Part shown: positions 8,193-15,153 of the stretch, one piece after another
Position numbering within the stretch: position 1 is the stretch's first letter
Layout: each line of letters starts with the position of its first letter
NCBI GenBank assembly: GCA_001701115.1
Contig: DAAJ01000054.1
Coordinates: 1-50,564, forward strand
DNA: 50,564 nt
DNA from: Bacteroidales bacterium GP2
GTDB lineage: Bacteria > Bacteroidota > Bacteroidia > Bacteroidales > Muribaculaceae
Direction: 5' to 3'
Translations under genes and position numbers: made by a program
Notes under the pieces: generated by a model
What the model saw: only the letters and a program-made list of their open reading frames with translations
The model's database searches: none
What the model was told of the DNA's origin: nothing

Positions 8193-8640
8193 TTTGACCC
8201 AAACAGAAGATTTAGCAGAGTTGATGCAGTGGCGCGAGGAAGTGATCATAAATGTGTTTGGAGTGGCTCCGGACACTACACTGCTTGATGCTAACAAATC
8301 GTACTATTCGCACCATATTGCAGATAGGTCACACATTGCCTTTGTTGCGGAATGTGATGGAGAAAAATGCGGTTGCGGCGGAATTTGTTTCACTGACGAG
8401 CTCCCTTCGCCCGACAATCCAACCGGACGCTGCGCATACCTTATGAATATTTATGTCCGCGAACCCTTCAGGCACAAAGGAATCGCCCACAATATAGTGC
8501 GCCACCTTCTTTCAGAAGCGAAGAACCGCGGTTGCGGCAAAATATACCTTGAAACAACCGCTGACGGCAAGCCGGTGTATAGTTCACTCGGTTTCATGGA
8601 TATGCCCGATATGATGAAATATTATGACAACGACAATTGA
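8179..8640 (+). CDS. GNAT-family N-acetyltransferase
   Basis: The 153-residue protein is a single GNAT domain: CAYLMNIYVREPFRHKGIA holds strand beta-4 and the acetyl-CoA loop R-x-x-G-x-A (RHKGIA), followed by the helix HNIVRHLLSEAKNRG, the strand KIYLETT and the end PVYSSLGF. It overlaps the UvrA2 gene by 14 nt (8 nt if the ATG at 8185 is used) and the esterase gene by 17 nt, so the three proteins are made from one message. GNAT enzymes in such settings often inactivate a small molecule by acetylation; the substrate here is unknown. A cysteine-rich segment, CDGEKCGCGGIC, around residues 59-70 is uncommon for the family. Confidence 0.85.
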   Translation: MEMISLTQTEDLAELMQWREEVIINVFGVAPDTTLLDANKSYYSHHIADRSHIAFVAECDGEKCGCGGICFTDELPSPDNPTGRCAYLMNIYVREPFRHKGIAHNIVRHLLSEAKNRGCGKIYLETTADGKPVYSSLGFMDMPDMMKYYDNDN

Positions 8641-9322
8641 AACAGGAAACCTGAAATGCCTCTGCGGCGCATCCACCCGCAAAGACAGAATAACGTATAT
8701 CCTTTACCCTATGGATATTTTAGGAGAATGGATTGAAAACGCAGTGAAAAAATACAACACGACGATAGTTGCTGTTACCGGCATGGATTGGGAGGCAGTT
8801 TTCAGCCCGTGGGCGGCAAAAGGTGTGCCAAAAGGAAGTCCTGACTTTAAGGGAGATTCACCGGAATTTCTTGACCTATTGCGGAATAAAATAATTCCGT
8901 CGGTAGAAACTTCACTCGGCATCGATAAAGATGCAGAGCGAAGCCTAGTGGGTGTGTCAATGTCCGGACTATTCGCGCTATGGCAATGGATGCTCTGCGA
9001 CACATTCCAAAACATTGCTTCATTATCCGGCTCTTTCTGGTATGAAGGCTTTCTAAACTGGATGAAAAGCCTGTCCATACCACACAAAAGCGGAAAAGGA
9101 TTTTTCCTTCTCGGCAATCAAGAGGCAAAGTCTAAAGTCAAAGCATTTGAATCAGTAGCAGTAAACACACAGGAGATACTTGATTTGCTAAGAAGCGCAG
9201 GAATCAATATTGAGTTCCAGAGCGTTCCCGGAAACCACTACTCAGACCCAATTCCTCGCCTTGACAAAGCATTCACCGCCTTATTTCTTGAAAGTGGACC
9301 ACAGATAAGACAATTATCGTAA
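8624..9322 (+). CDS. Alpha/beta-hydrolase esterase, enterochelin-esterase-like
   Basis: The 232-residue protein carries the nucleophile elbow GVSMSG (serine around residue 110) and a late histidine in PGNHYSDP (around residue 205), with FFLLGNQEAKSK between them, where this family carries its acidic residue. This is the esterase D / IroE / Fes-like fold, which cuts ester bonds of small molecules or siderophores. The start at 8624 overlaps the GNAT gene by 17 nt; a later in-frame ATG at 8711 would remove the first strand and is less likely. No signal peptide is seen, so it acts in the cytoplasm. With UvrA2 and GNAT it could form a detoxification set; this is inference. No terminator is visible after it. 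Confidence 0.75.
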   Translation: MTTTIETGNLKCLCGASTRKDRITYILYPMDILGEWIENAVKKYNTTIVAVTGMDWEAVFSPWAAKGVPKGSPDFKGDSPEFLDLLRNKIIPSVETSLGIDKDAERSLVGVSMSGLFALWQWMLCDTFQNIASLSGSFWYEGFLNWMKSLSIPHKSGKGFFLLGNQEAKSKVKAFESVAVNTQEILDLLRSAGINIEFQSVPGNHYSDPIPRLDKAFTALFLESGPQIRQLS

Positions 9323-9441
9323 CTCCATAACACTTACAGTCTTATGTAAATATTATATCCTAGAAAAATACTAATTTAGCCATTTTGAGACAAATGATTG
9401 TTAGCGTTCATCTATTTTGGAATTAAAAAGTGACGGAAAAT

Positions 9442-9472
9442 TTTGGAGATTTAGAAAAAGTGCGTACCTTTG
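9442..9472 (+). promoter_or_regulatory. Promoter of tRNA-Glu
   Basis: TTTG at 9442-9445 and TACCTTTG at 9465-9472 are 19 nt apart, a full match to the Bacteroidales housekeeping promoter. Transcription would start near 9476, about 29 nt before the tRNA. Confidence 0.85.
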
Positions 9473-9504
9473 CAGTGTCGATTAAGAGAATCGACTAAAT
9501 AAAT

Positions 9505-9577
9505 GGTGATTTAGTGTAGTGGCCTAGCACGCCACCCTCTCACGGTGGAGACCCGGGTTCGATTCCCGGATTCACTA
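9505..9577 (+). tRNA. tRNA-Glu (anticodon CUC)
   Basis: A 73-nt cloverleaf: acceptor GGTGATT / ATTCACT with discriminator A, D stem GTGT/GCAC, anticodon stem CCACC/GGTGG with loop CTCTCAC (anticodon CTC, reads GAG), a 4-nt variable region and T arm CCGGG-TTCGATT-CCCGG. CCA is not encoded. The acceptor has a G1-U72 pair and a U6-U67 mismatch. It has its own promoter and terminator. Confidence 0.9.
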
Positions 9578-9590
9578 CGCAACCATTCCG

Positions 9591-9624
9591 GAGCCGGTTT
9601 TCATTGAAAGTCGGCTCTTTTTTT
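9591..9624 (+). terminator. Terminator of tRNA-Glu
   Basis: GAGCCG at 9591-9596 pairs with CGGCTC at 9612-9617, and seven T follow. It ends 22 nt before the ABC-F start codon. Confidence 0.85.
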
Positions 9625-9646
9625 ATACTTTATTTGCCACACATAT

Positions 9647-11611
9647 ATGGTTTCTATTCAGAATCTTAGCGTTGAATTCAGCGCCAAAACCCTATTTGAC
9701 AACATCAACTATGTCATAAACCGACGTGACAAGATTGCTCTTGTTGGCAAAAACGGCGCCGGGAAGTCCACTATGCTGAAAATCATTGCGGGACTGCAGA
9801 AACCAACTGGCGGACAAGTTGCTGCTCCTCAGGATATCACAATAGGATACCTTCCGCAGCAGATGGAAATAAACGACTCTCTCACTGTGCTGCAAGAGGT
9901 CCGCAAGGCATTTGCACATATTGATGAAATGCACCGCAGCCTTGACAAAATGAATGAGGAACTTGCGGAACGCACTGATTATGAATCGCAGGAGTACCAG
10001 GATTTGATTGACCGCATGACAAACCTGACAGAAAGGATTGCCATGGAGGAGAGCGAAAACCGGGAAGCGGAAATGGAACGGACTTTGATAGGGCTTGGCT
10101 TCAGGCGTGAGGATTTTGACCGTCCGACAGCTGAATTCAGCGGCGGATGGAGAATGAGAATCGAGCTCGCAAAACTGCTTCTCACCCACCCTGATGTGCT
10201 GCTGCTTGACGAGCCGACAAACCACCTTGACATCGAGTCAATCCAGTGGCTGGAACAATTCCTTATAACTAAAGCGAATGCAGTAGTGCTTGTGAGCCAC
10301 GACCGTGCTTTCATAGACAATGTAACCAACCGCACCATCGAAATATCTTTAGGGAAGATATACGATTATTCAGTGAATTACAGCAAGTTTGTTGAGTTGC
10401 GCAAAGAACGCATCGAACAGCAGATGCGTGCCTACCAGAACCAACAGAAGCAGATTGCCGACACTGAAGAATTCATTGAGCGCTTCAGGTACAAAGCCAC
10501 AAAGAGCGTGCAGGTACAGAGCCGCATAAAACAGCTTGCAAAAATTGACCGCATCGAAGTAGACGAGGTTGACACGTCGCACCTTAACCTGAAATTTCCT
10601 CCCGCTCCACGTTCCGGAGACTACCCAGTGATAGCCGAAGGTGTCGGAAAGACCTATGGAGAGCACAATGTGTTTTCCAATGCCACATTCACCATAAAAC
10701 GAGGTGAAAAGGTGGCTTTTGTGGGCAAAAACGGCGAGGGCAAATCTACCCTTGTGAAATGCATAATGGGTGAAATTCCTTTTGACGGCACATTAAAAAT
10801 CGGGCATAATGTAAAAATAGGGTATTTCGCGCAAAACCAGGCGCAATTGCTTGACGGTGAAATATCTGTTTTTGATACAATAGACCGTGTTGCAGTTGGC
10901 GACATCCGCACTAAGATAAGGGATATACTGGGCGCATTCATGTTTGGCGGAGAGGATAGCGACAAGAAAGTGAAGGTGCTTAGCGGCGGCGAAAAAACAC
11001 GCCTTGCAATGATCAGGCTGCTGCTTGAACCGGTGAACCTGCTCATACTTGACGAGCCGACAAACCACCTTGACATGAAAACAAAGGATATTCTCAAGCA
11101 AGCAATCAAGGATTTCAATGGCACTGTGATTGTCGTGAGCCACGACCGTGAATTCCTTGACGGGCTGGTTGAGAAAGTATATGAGTTTGGCGGCGGAAAG
11201 GTCAAGGAATGCCTGGGAGGCATCTATGAGTTCCTCGAAAAGAAAAAACTTGCTTCGCTTGCCGAACTGGAACGGGACAAGAAGCCCGAATCCCAACCCA
11301 AACGCGATAATCCAGCGAAAAATGACGCACCGGCAAAGGAAAACATAACTGAAAATCCTCGCAAACTGAGCTACGCTGACCAAAAAGAGCGCGAAAAGAT
11401 TGTTAAACGCGCACGCAAAAAAGTAAGTGATGCCGAAAATTCCATTACCGACCTTGAACAACAGATAGCAGAGCTTGAAGCAAAGTTTGCCCAGGGAGCC
11501 GCCGGAGATGAATTATACGCGCAGCATGCTGACCTCAATAAAAAACTGGAGAATGCCATGAGTATGTGGGAACTCGCTTCAATGGAACTAAGCGAATTGA
11601 CCGGAGAATAA
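9647..11611 (+). CDS. ABC-F family ribosome-associated ATPase
   Basis: The 654-residue protein has two ABC domains and no membrane part. Walker A GKNGAGKS (34-41), signature FSGGWRMRIELAKLLL and Walker B VLLLDEPTNHLDIES are in the first half; a charged linker with ERIEQQMRAYQNQQKQI follows; then Walker A GKNGEGKS, signature LSGGEKTRLAMIRLLL and Walker B LILDEPTNHLDMKT. The last 95 residues form a coiled coil rich in Lys and Glu, as in Uup/YdiF-type members. ABC-F proteins act at the ribosomal E site to relieve stalling; some give antibiotic protection. The linker does not let me assign a resistance subtype. A hairpin overlaps its stop codon. Confidence 0.92.
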   Translation: MVSIQNLSVEFSAKTLFDNINYVINRRDKIALVGKNGAGKSTMLKIIAGLQKPTGGQVAAPQDITIGYLPQQMEINDSLTVLQEVRKAFAHIDEMHRSLDKMNEELAERTDYESQEYQDLIDRMTNLTERIAMEESENREAEMERTLIGLGFRREDFDRPTAEFSGGWRMRIELAKLLLTHPDVLLLDEPTNHLDIESIQWLEQFLITKANAVVLVSHDRAFIDNVTNRTIEISLGKIYDYSVNYSKFVELRKERIEQQMRAYQNQQKQIADTEEFIERFRYKATKSVQVQSRIKQLAKIDRIEVDEVDTSHLNLKFPPAPRSGDYPVIAEGVGKTYGEHNVFSNATFTIKRGEKVAFVGKNGEGKSTLVKCIMGEIPFDGTLKIGHNVKIGYFAQNQAQLLDGEISVFDTIDRVAVGDIRTKIRDILGAFMFGGEDSDKKVKVLSGGEKTRLAMIRLLLEPVNLLILDEPTNHLDMKTKDILKQAIKDFNGTVIVVSHDREFLDGLVEKVYEFGGGKVKECLGGIYEFLEKKKLASLAELERDKKPESQPKRDNPAKNDAPAKENITENPRKLSYADQKEREKIVKRARKKVSDAENSITDLEQQIAELEAKFAQGAAGDELYAQHADLNKKLENAMSMWELASMELSELTGE

Positions 11612-11630
11612 TTCTCCGGTTTTATTTTTC
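11600..11630 (+). terminator. Terminator overlapping the ABC-F stop codon
   Basis: ACCGGAGAAT at 11600-11609 is the exact reverse complement of ATTCTCCGGT at 11611-11620; TTTATTTTT follows. The TAA stop (11609-11611) lies in the loop region. Confidence 0.85.
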
Positions 11631-11702
11631 CCACATTCGCTCAAAATTCAATATCCGTAATAATTATCGGAATCAATTTCAAAAATTAAATTCTGAGAGA
11701 CC

Positions 11703-11924
11703 CTATTCCACCGGTTCTCCTCTTTGCAAATGGGCATTATCATGCTCCACATACCATTTTATCATAGAATAAAGCATTGACTGAAAGGGGGTAAGCATAT
11801 AAGTTGGATCATCTCCAAGTATGTATTCCATTGTTATTGCCGAGGAAATTGGACCTCTATCTGCTACCGGAAGAGATTTTATCGACTTAATGACACGACT
11901 GCTAATAATCAATGAATTTTCCAT
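11703..11924 (-). CDS. Small conserved-looking hypothetical protein
   Basis: This 73-residue protein begins MENSLIISSRVIKSIKSL and continues with PISSAITMEYILGDDPTYML and TPFQSMLYSMIKWYVEHDNA. I do not recognise a named family. It has no signal peptide or membrane span and looks helical and cytosolic. Support for it being real comes from a -7 element (minus strand, 11957-11950) placed 26 nt before the ATG and from a palindrome upstream that could be an operator. It is on the opposite strand to the ABC-F gene and faces its terminator. Confidence 0.6.
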   Translation of the reverse strand: MENSLIISSRVIKSIKSLPVADRGPISSAITMEYILGDDPTYMLTPFQSMLYSMIKWYVEHDNAHLQRGEPVE

Positions 11925-11949
11925 ATTCGCTTAATTTAGATGTATAGCG

Positions 11950-11987
11950 CAAAGATAAGAGGGAGGATGTGCATTATTCCTGCACAT
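11950..11987 (-). promoter_or_regulatory. Promoter -7 element with overlapping palindrome
   Basis: On the minus strand TATCTTTG (11957-11950) fits TAnnTTTG. The place of the -33 element is taken by a perfect inverted repeat, ATGTGCA (11967-11973) and TGCACAT (11981-11987) with a 7-nt spacer, where no TTTG is present. A promoter that lacks its -33 box and carries a palindrome there could depend on a regulator. Confidence 0.5.
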
Positions 11988-12705
11988 GAATTTTAAATAA
12001 ACATTACCACCATCTTTTAGGCTATTTTCCATATACACAAATAAAGTTATTAACATTTTGTCCTGAAATTGTTGATAATATTACTTTACGGAAGTAAATA
12101 TGCACACTTTCAGAGGAATAAGGGTGCGATACGTTAAATTTAGTGAAGTAAAAAATCAAATACTATGTTACAATTGTTTTACAAATAGATAAAGCCACTA
12201 ATTAATAGCGGATTACAGCAGAGGCTGGACGATTAATAATCGAAATTACATTTGCATCAGTAATTACTTAGCTTGATTACAAATATAAATCGCAAACAAT
12301 TATGCAACAGTAAATAGCTGTTTAGTTTTGCGAATTTACTAAATTCTCCGCCTCAGATTTACAAAACGAGACATCAAGTTTCAGATAAAGAAATGCAAAT
12401 CCGCGATTGCAAATCGGTTTTCAAAAGCAAAAGAAAGGCATTAATAACTATTAACATACACTCCCAAAGGAGTAAAAACCAATTACTTATAGCCATTTAT
12501 TAAAGTTAAACTTCAATACCATAAGGCTAATACCTCAAAACCTGGAGCTAATCACGCAATTTTAAGCCATATTTATGCTAATTATCAGTTATTTAACTAT
12601 AGTTATTTAAAGCAACGCTTTATATGATAATATCTCCTCCCCCTACTACATGTGCATAACGGAACCATCTGATTCAAAATGTAAACTGCAAAAATAAATT
12701 CACAA
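11988..12705. other. AT-rich gene-free region
   Basis: No reading frame on either strand looks like a gene here. The stretch is rich in short A/T runs. It holds an inverted repeat TTACTT-TACGG-AAGTAA (12081-12097), TATGCACA (12099-12106), ATGTGCATAA (12650-12659), which share the core of the palindrome at 11967-11987, a lone TACATTTG (12247-12254) without a -33 box, and a CTCCCAAAGGAG palindrome near 12461. An undetected small RNA is possible but nothing marks one clearly. Confidence 0.6.
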
Positions 12706-12737
12706 TTTGCATATTTAAAATTTAATGATTACATTTG
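12706..12737 (+). promoter_or_regulatory. Promoter of the HTH regulator gene
   Basis: TTTG at 12706-12709 and TACATTTG at 12730-12737 with a 20-nt spacer. Transcription would begin near 12741, downstream of the most upstream possible start codon (12725), which fixes the start at 12770. Confidence 0.8.
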
Positions 12738-12769
12738 CAATGTCATTGAATTTTTCAATAATTTACAAA

Positions 12770-13270
12770 ATGGATACCGTTTCCCGTTTGAAAACATTCA
12801 TCACTCACCTGAATATTCCGGTGACACAGTTCGCGGACACCTGTAAAATTCCGCGTCCCACCCTATCGCAACTTTTAAACGGACGCAATAAAAAAGTGAG
12901 CGATGAGCTGATCCGTAAACTCCATAACGAATATCCGGCTCTAAACATCACCTGGTTGCTTTTTGGCGAGGGGGATATGCTGACGAATCAAAATATTAAA
13001 TTCTCAGCGCCTCAAAACACCCCTCAAATCACCTTTTCAGAGTCACAAGTATCTGATAATAAGATTAGTGACGGTACTTTAGACTTTGGCGAAGAATTTC
13101 AGGAAAATCCCTCAGAAAATTTCACGGAGGAAATACATGAGGTTGAAGTGCCATTAAAACCTGCATCCATCGCTTTTGACACCGACAAAACAAAAAAAAT
13201 AGTCAATATAATCGTTTACTACAACGACAACAGTTTTGAGTCTTTCATCCCCGGCACTCCAAAGAAATAA
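12770..13270 (+). CDS. XRE-like helix-turn-helix protein
   Basis: The 166-residue protein starts MDTVSRLKTFITHL and has a lambda-repressor-like HTH (about 5-62): VTQFADTC as the first helix, PRPTLSQLLNGRNKKVS as the recognition region, then LIRKLHNEYPALNITWLLFGEGDML, the ending typical of the Bacteroidales group of such regulators. The rest (65-140) is polar and acidic, probably disordered, and the final part, KIVNIIVYYNDNSFESFIPG, looks like a small beta structure. It follows the 845-nt gene-free stretch and has a full promoter. Related proteins are common near phage and mobile elements, but also as core genes. The target is unknown; the TGTGCAT sites upstream are candidates. Confidence 0.85.
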   Translation: MDTVSRLKTFITHLNIPVTQFADTCKIPRPTLSQLLNGRNKKVSDELIRKLHNEYPALNITWLLFGEGDMLTNQNIKFSAPQNTPQITFSESQVSDNKISDGTLDFGEEFQENPSENFTEEIHEVEVPLKPASIAFDTDKTKKIVNIIVYYNDNSFESFIPGTPKK

Positions 13271-13299
13271 ATCCGATACCACACCAACGATAAAACACT

Positions 13300-13336
13300 G
13301 CCGCCCGCGCAATGATAAAACCAATGCACGGGCGGC
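13300..13336 (-). terminator. Hairpin between convergent HTH and pyrD genes
   Basis: GCCGCCCG (13300-13307) pairs perfectly with CGGGCGGC (13329-13336) around a 21-nt loop. On the minus strand it is followed by AGTGTTTTAT, so it most likely ends pyrD transcription; it could also slow read-through from the HTH gene. Confidence 0.6.
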
Positions 13337-13362
13337 GATTCTATATTTACAAGATATATTGC

Positions 13363-14268
13363 TTAAATCAGCCCTCTAAGCTCAGAAATCGAGCTGAAAC
13401 CATGTCGGGTGCAATAATCCTCAAGGTAAGTGACAATCTTGTCACATACAGCCGGATCAACAAAGTTGGCAGTGCCGACCTGCACAGCGGTTGCTCCAGC
13501 AAGAATAAATTCCATGGCATCCCTGCCATTCATAATGCCTCCAAGCCCTATCACAGGTATTTTAACGGCTTTGACGGTCTGCCATACCATCCTTACAGCA
13601 ACAGGACGCACAGCGGGTCCAGAGAGCCCTCCTGTAATGGTAGAGAGGCAAGGCTTGCGCTTCTCTACATCAATAGCCATGCCAAGGAGAGTATTAATGA
13701 GCGAAACAGCATCTGCGCCTTCAGCTTCCACAGCGCGTGCAATTTCAGTAATATCCGTGACATTAGGCGACAGCTTAACTATGAGGGTGCGGTTCCAAGC
13801 CTCCCTGACCGCCTTTGTCACCTGCGCGGCTCCGGCACACGTTGTACCGAAAGCCATTCCACCCTGCTTGACATTTGGACATGAGATATTGACCTCAATA
13901 GCCTCAATTCTGTCAAGCGGCGTAAGCCTGCGGCACACTTCCACATAGTCTTCTATTTTCGCTCCGCTTACATTCACAATCATCTGTGAGTCAATATCAC
14001 GGATGCGCGGATAAATCTTTTTTACAAAATAGTCAACTCCTTTATTCTGAAGCCCGACCGCATTAAGCATACCGGATGGTGTTTCCGCCATCCTTGGATA
14101 TGGATTACCCTCACGCGGCTCAAGGGTCGTGCCCTTGACAATATATCCGCCCAGACGTGACAAATCAAAGAAATCGGCAAATTCTTCGCCGTAACCGAAT
14201 GTCCCGGATGCTGTGAGCACCGGATTTTTCAGATGAAGAGAACCTATATTTACGCTTAAGTCTACCAT
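13363..14268 (-). CDS. pyrD: Dihydroorotate dehydrogenase B, catalytic subunit
   Basis: The 301-residue TIM-barrel enzyme oxidises dihydroorotate to orotate in pyrimidine synthesis. Class 1B features are clear: LKNPVLTASGTFGYG (13-27), the FMN site VKGTTLEPREGNP, NAVGLQNKG, and the active-site cysteine Cys130 in EVNISCPNVKQGG, followed by IVKLSPN, GGLSGPAVRP and the phosphate-binding GLGGIMNGRDA with AVQVGTA. The start at 14268 (MVDLSVNIG) is chosen because upstream residues of the longer frame do not fit the family; it overlaps the pyrK stop by 7 nt. Class 1B enzymes use NAD through the PyrK subunit, encoded just upstream on the same strand. Confidence 0.96.
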   Translation of the reverse strand: MVDLSVNIGSLHLKNPVLTASGTFGYGEEFADFFDLSRLGGYIVKGTTLEPREGNPYPRMAETPSGMLNAVGLQNKGVDYFVKKIYPRIRDIDSQMIVNVSGAKIEDYVEVCRRLTPLDRIEAIEVNISCPNVKQGGMAFGTTCAGAAQVTKAVREAWNRTLIVKLSPNVTDITEIARAVEAEGADAVSLINTLLGMAIDVEKRKPCLSTITGGLSGPAVRPVAVRMVWQTVKAVKIPVIGLGGIMNGRDAMEFILAGATAVQVGTANFVDPAVCDKIVTYLEDYCTRHGFSSISELRGLI

Positions 14269-15038
14269 GTGAGCTGATTTATATTGAATACGGGACCTTC
14301 GGTGCAAACGCACACATTGCCTTTCACTGTTTTCTCAACGCAGCATAAGCACGCGCCAATGCCGCACGCCATCATGTTTTCCAATGACACCTCGCACTGC
14401 GCCCCAATTTTCCTTGCTTCCGCCGCAACTGCCTTCATCATCGGCGCAGGACCGCAACAGAAAATACAGTCAATGCCCGGAGCGAGCGCAGAATGCTTTG
14501 TAACGAGCCCCTGCTCGCCATGCGAACCATCCTCGGTAGAGGTGTTCACTTTGCCTACAGCTTCAAACAAATCAAGCTGGAGCAGGTCATTTTTAGACCG
14601 TGCGCCAAGCAAAAATTCCGGTGTGTAGCCATTCTCCTTAAGGATTTTGCCGAAATAAAGGAGCGGCGCAACTCCAACTCCTCCGCCCACAAGCATAATC
14701 TTAGCCGCTTTATTTTCCGGCATAGAGAAACTGTTGCCAAGCGGCAGAACTATATTCACTATCTCGCCGGCTTTAAGAGAAGCAAGCACTTCCGTGCCTT
14801 TGCCTGCGCGCCTCACAAGGAGCCATATAGTGTTTTTTTCAGGCTCAACATTATTAATCGATATGGGGCGACGCAGCATCACCTCCGCGCAATGCGGCAC
14901 CTTCACCTGCACAAACTGCCCGGGGAGGATTTCAGGCAGCTTAGAGCCGTCAGCGGGTGCGAGTTTCAGCAATGAGTAGAGTGCTGAAAGCTCCTGGCAT
15001 TCCGTCACCACAAAATCTGTAGCTTCTTTTTTCTGCAT
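14262..15038 (-). CDS. pyrK: Dihydroorotate dehydrogenase B, electron-transfer subunit
   Basis: The 258-residue subunit carries FAD and a [2Fe-2S] cluster and passes electrons from PyrD to NAD. The FAD-binding barrel includes MLRRPISINN (about 55-64); the NAD-binding part has IMLVGGGVGVAPLLYFGK; the cluster cysteines are Cys225, Cys230, Cys233 and Cys245 in MACGIGACLCC and VCVCTEG. The length is normal for the family. It overlaps pyrD by 7 nt, which keeps the two subunits together. A TATATTTG element lies 17 nt before the start on the minus strand. Confidence 0.95.
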   Translation of the reverse strand: MQKKEATDFVVTECQELSALYSLLKLAPADGSKLPEILPGQFVQVKVPHCAEVMLRRPISINNVEPEKNTIWLLVRRAGKGTEVLASLKAGEIVNIVLPLGNSFSMPENKAAKIMLVGGGVGVAPLLYFGKILKENGYTPEFLLGARSKNDLLQLDLFEAVGKVNTSTEDGSHGEQGLVTKHSALAPGIDCIFCCGPAPMMKAVAAEARKIGAQCEVSLENMMACGIGACLCCVEKTVKGNVCVCTEGPVFNINQLTW

Positions 15039-15054
15039 AATGATTAATTTTTTG

Positions 15055-15062
15055 CAAATATA
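15055..15062 (-). promoter_or_regulatory. Possible -7 element of pyrK-pyrD
   Basis: TATATTTG on the minus strand fits TAnnTTTG and is placed correctly for pyrK. No TTTG is found 19-21 nt upstream, so the promoter is incomplete. Confidence 0.45.
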
Positions 15063-15095
15063 CCTCTTTTTAAGGTCTTGGGGAGAAAAACAGGT

Positions 15096-15131
15096 AAAAA
15101 ATCAGGCGACACCATGAAATGGAGCCGCCTG
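15096..15131 (-). terminator. Terminator of the glycogen operon
   Basis: On the minus strand CAGGCG (15131-15126) pairs with CGCCTG (15108-15103), with further partial pairing inside, and ATTTTTTA follows. It separates glgP from the pyrK promoter. Confidence 0.75.
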
Positions 15132-15153
15132 ACTATAGATTGCTATATCATTA

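Noticed and set aside
22..9322. Anti-phage defence island
   Set aside because: No restriction, CBASS, retron, Gabija, Thoeris or similar core gene is present; the accessory genes fit toxin-antitoxin, sensing and detoxification better.
10793..11461. 222-codon minus-strand frame within the ABC-F gene
   Set aside because: It mirrors the ABC-F coding sequence, has odd composition (many Phe and Cys) and no promoter.
11925..12769. Replication origin in the AT-rich region
   Set aside because: Only one sequence fits a DnaA box fully, no dnaA or dnaN gene is near, and genes on both sides point toward the region, not away. Kept only as a minor option in the finding on this region.
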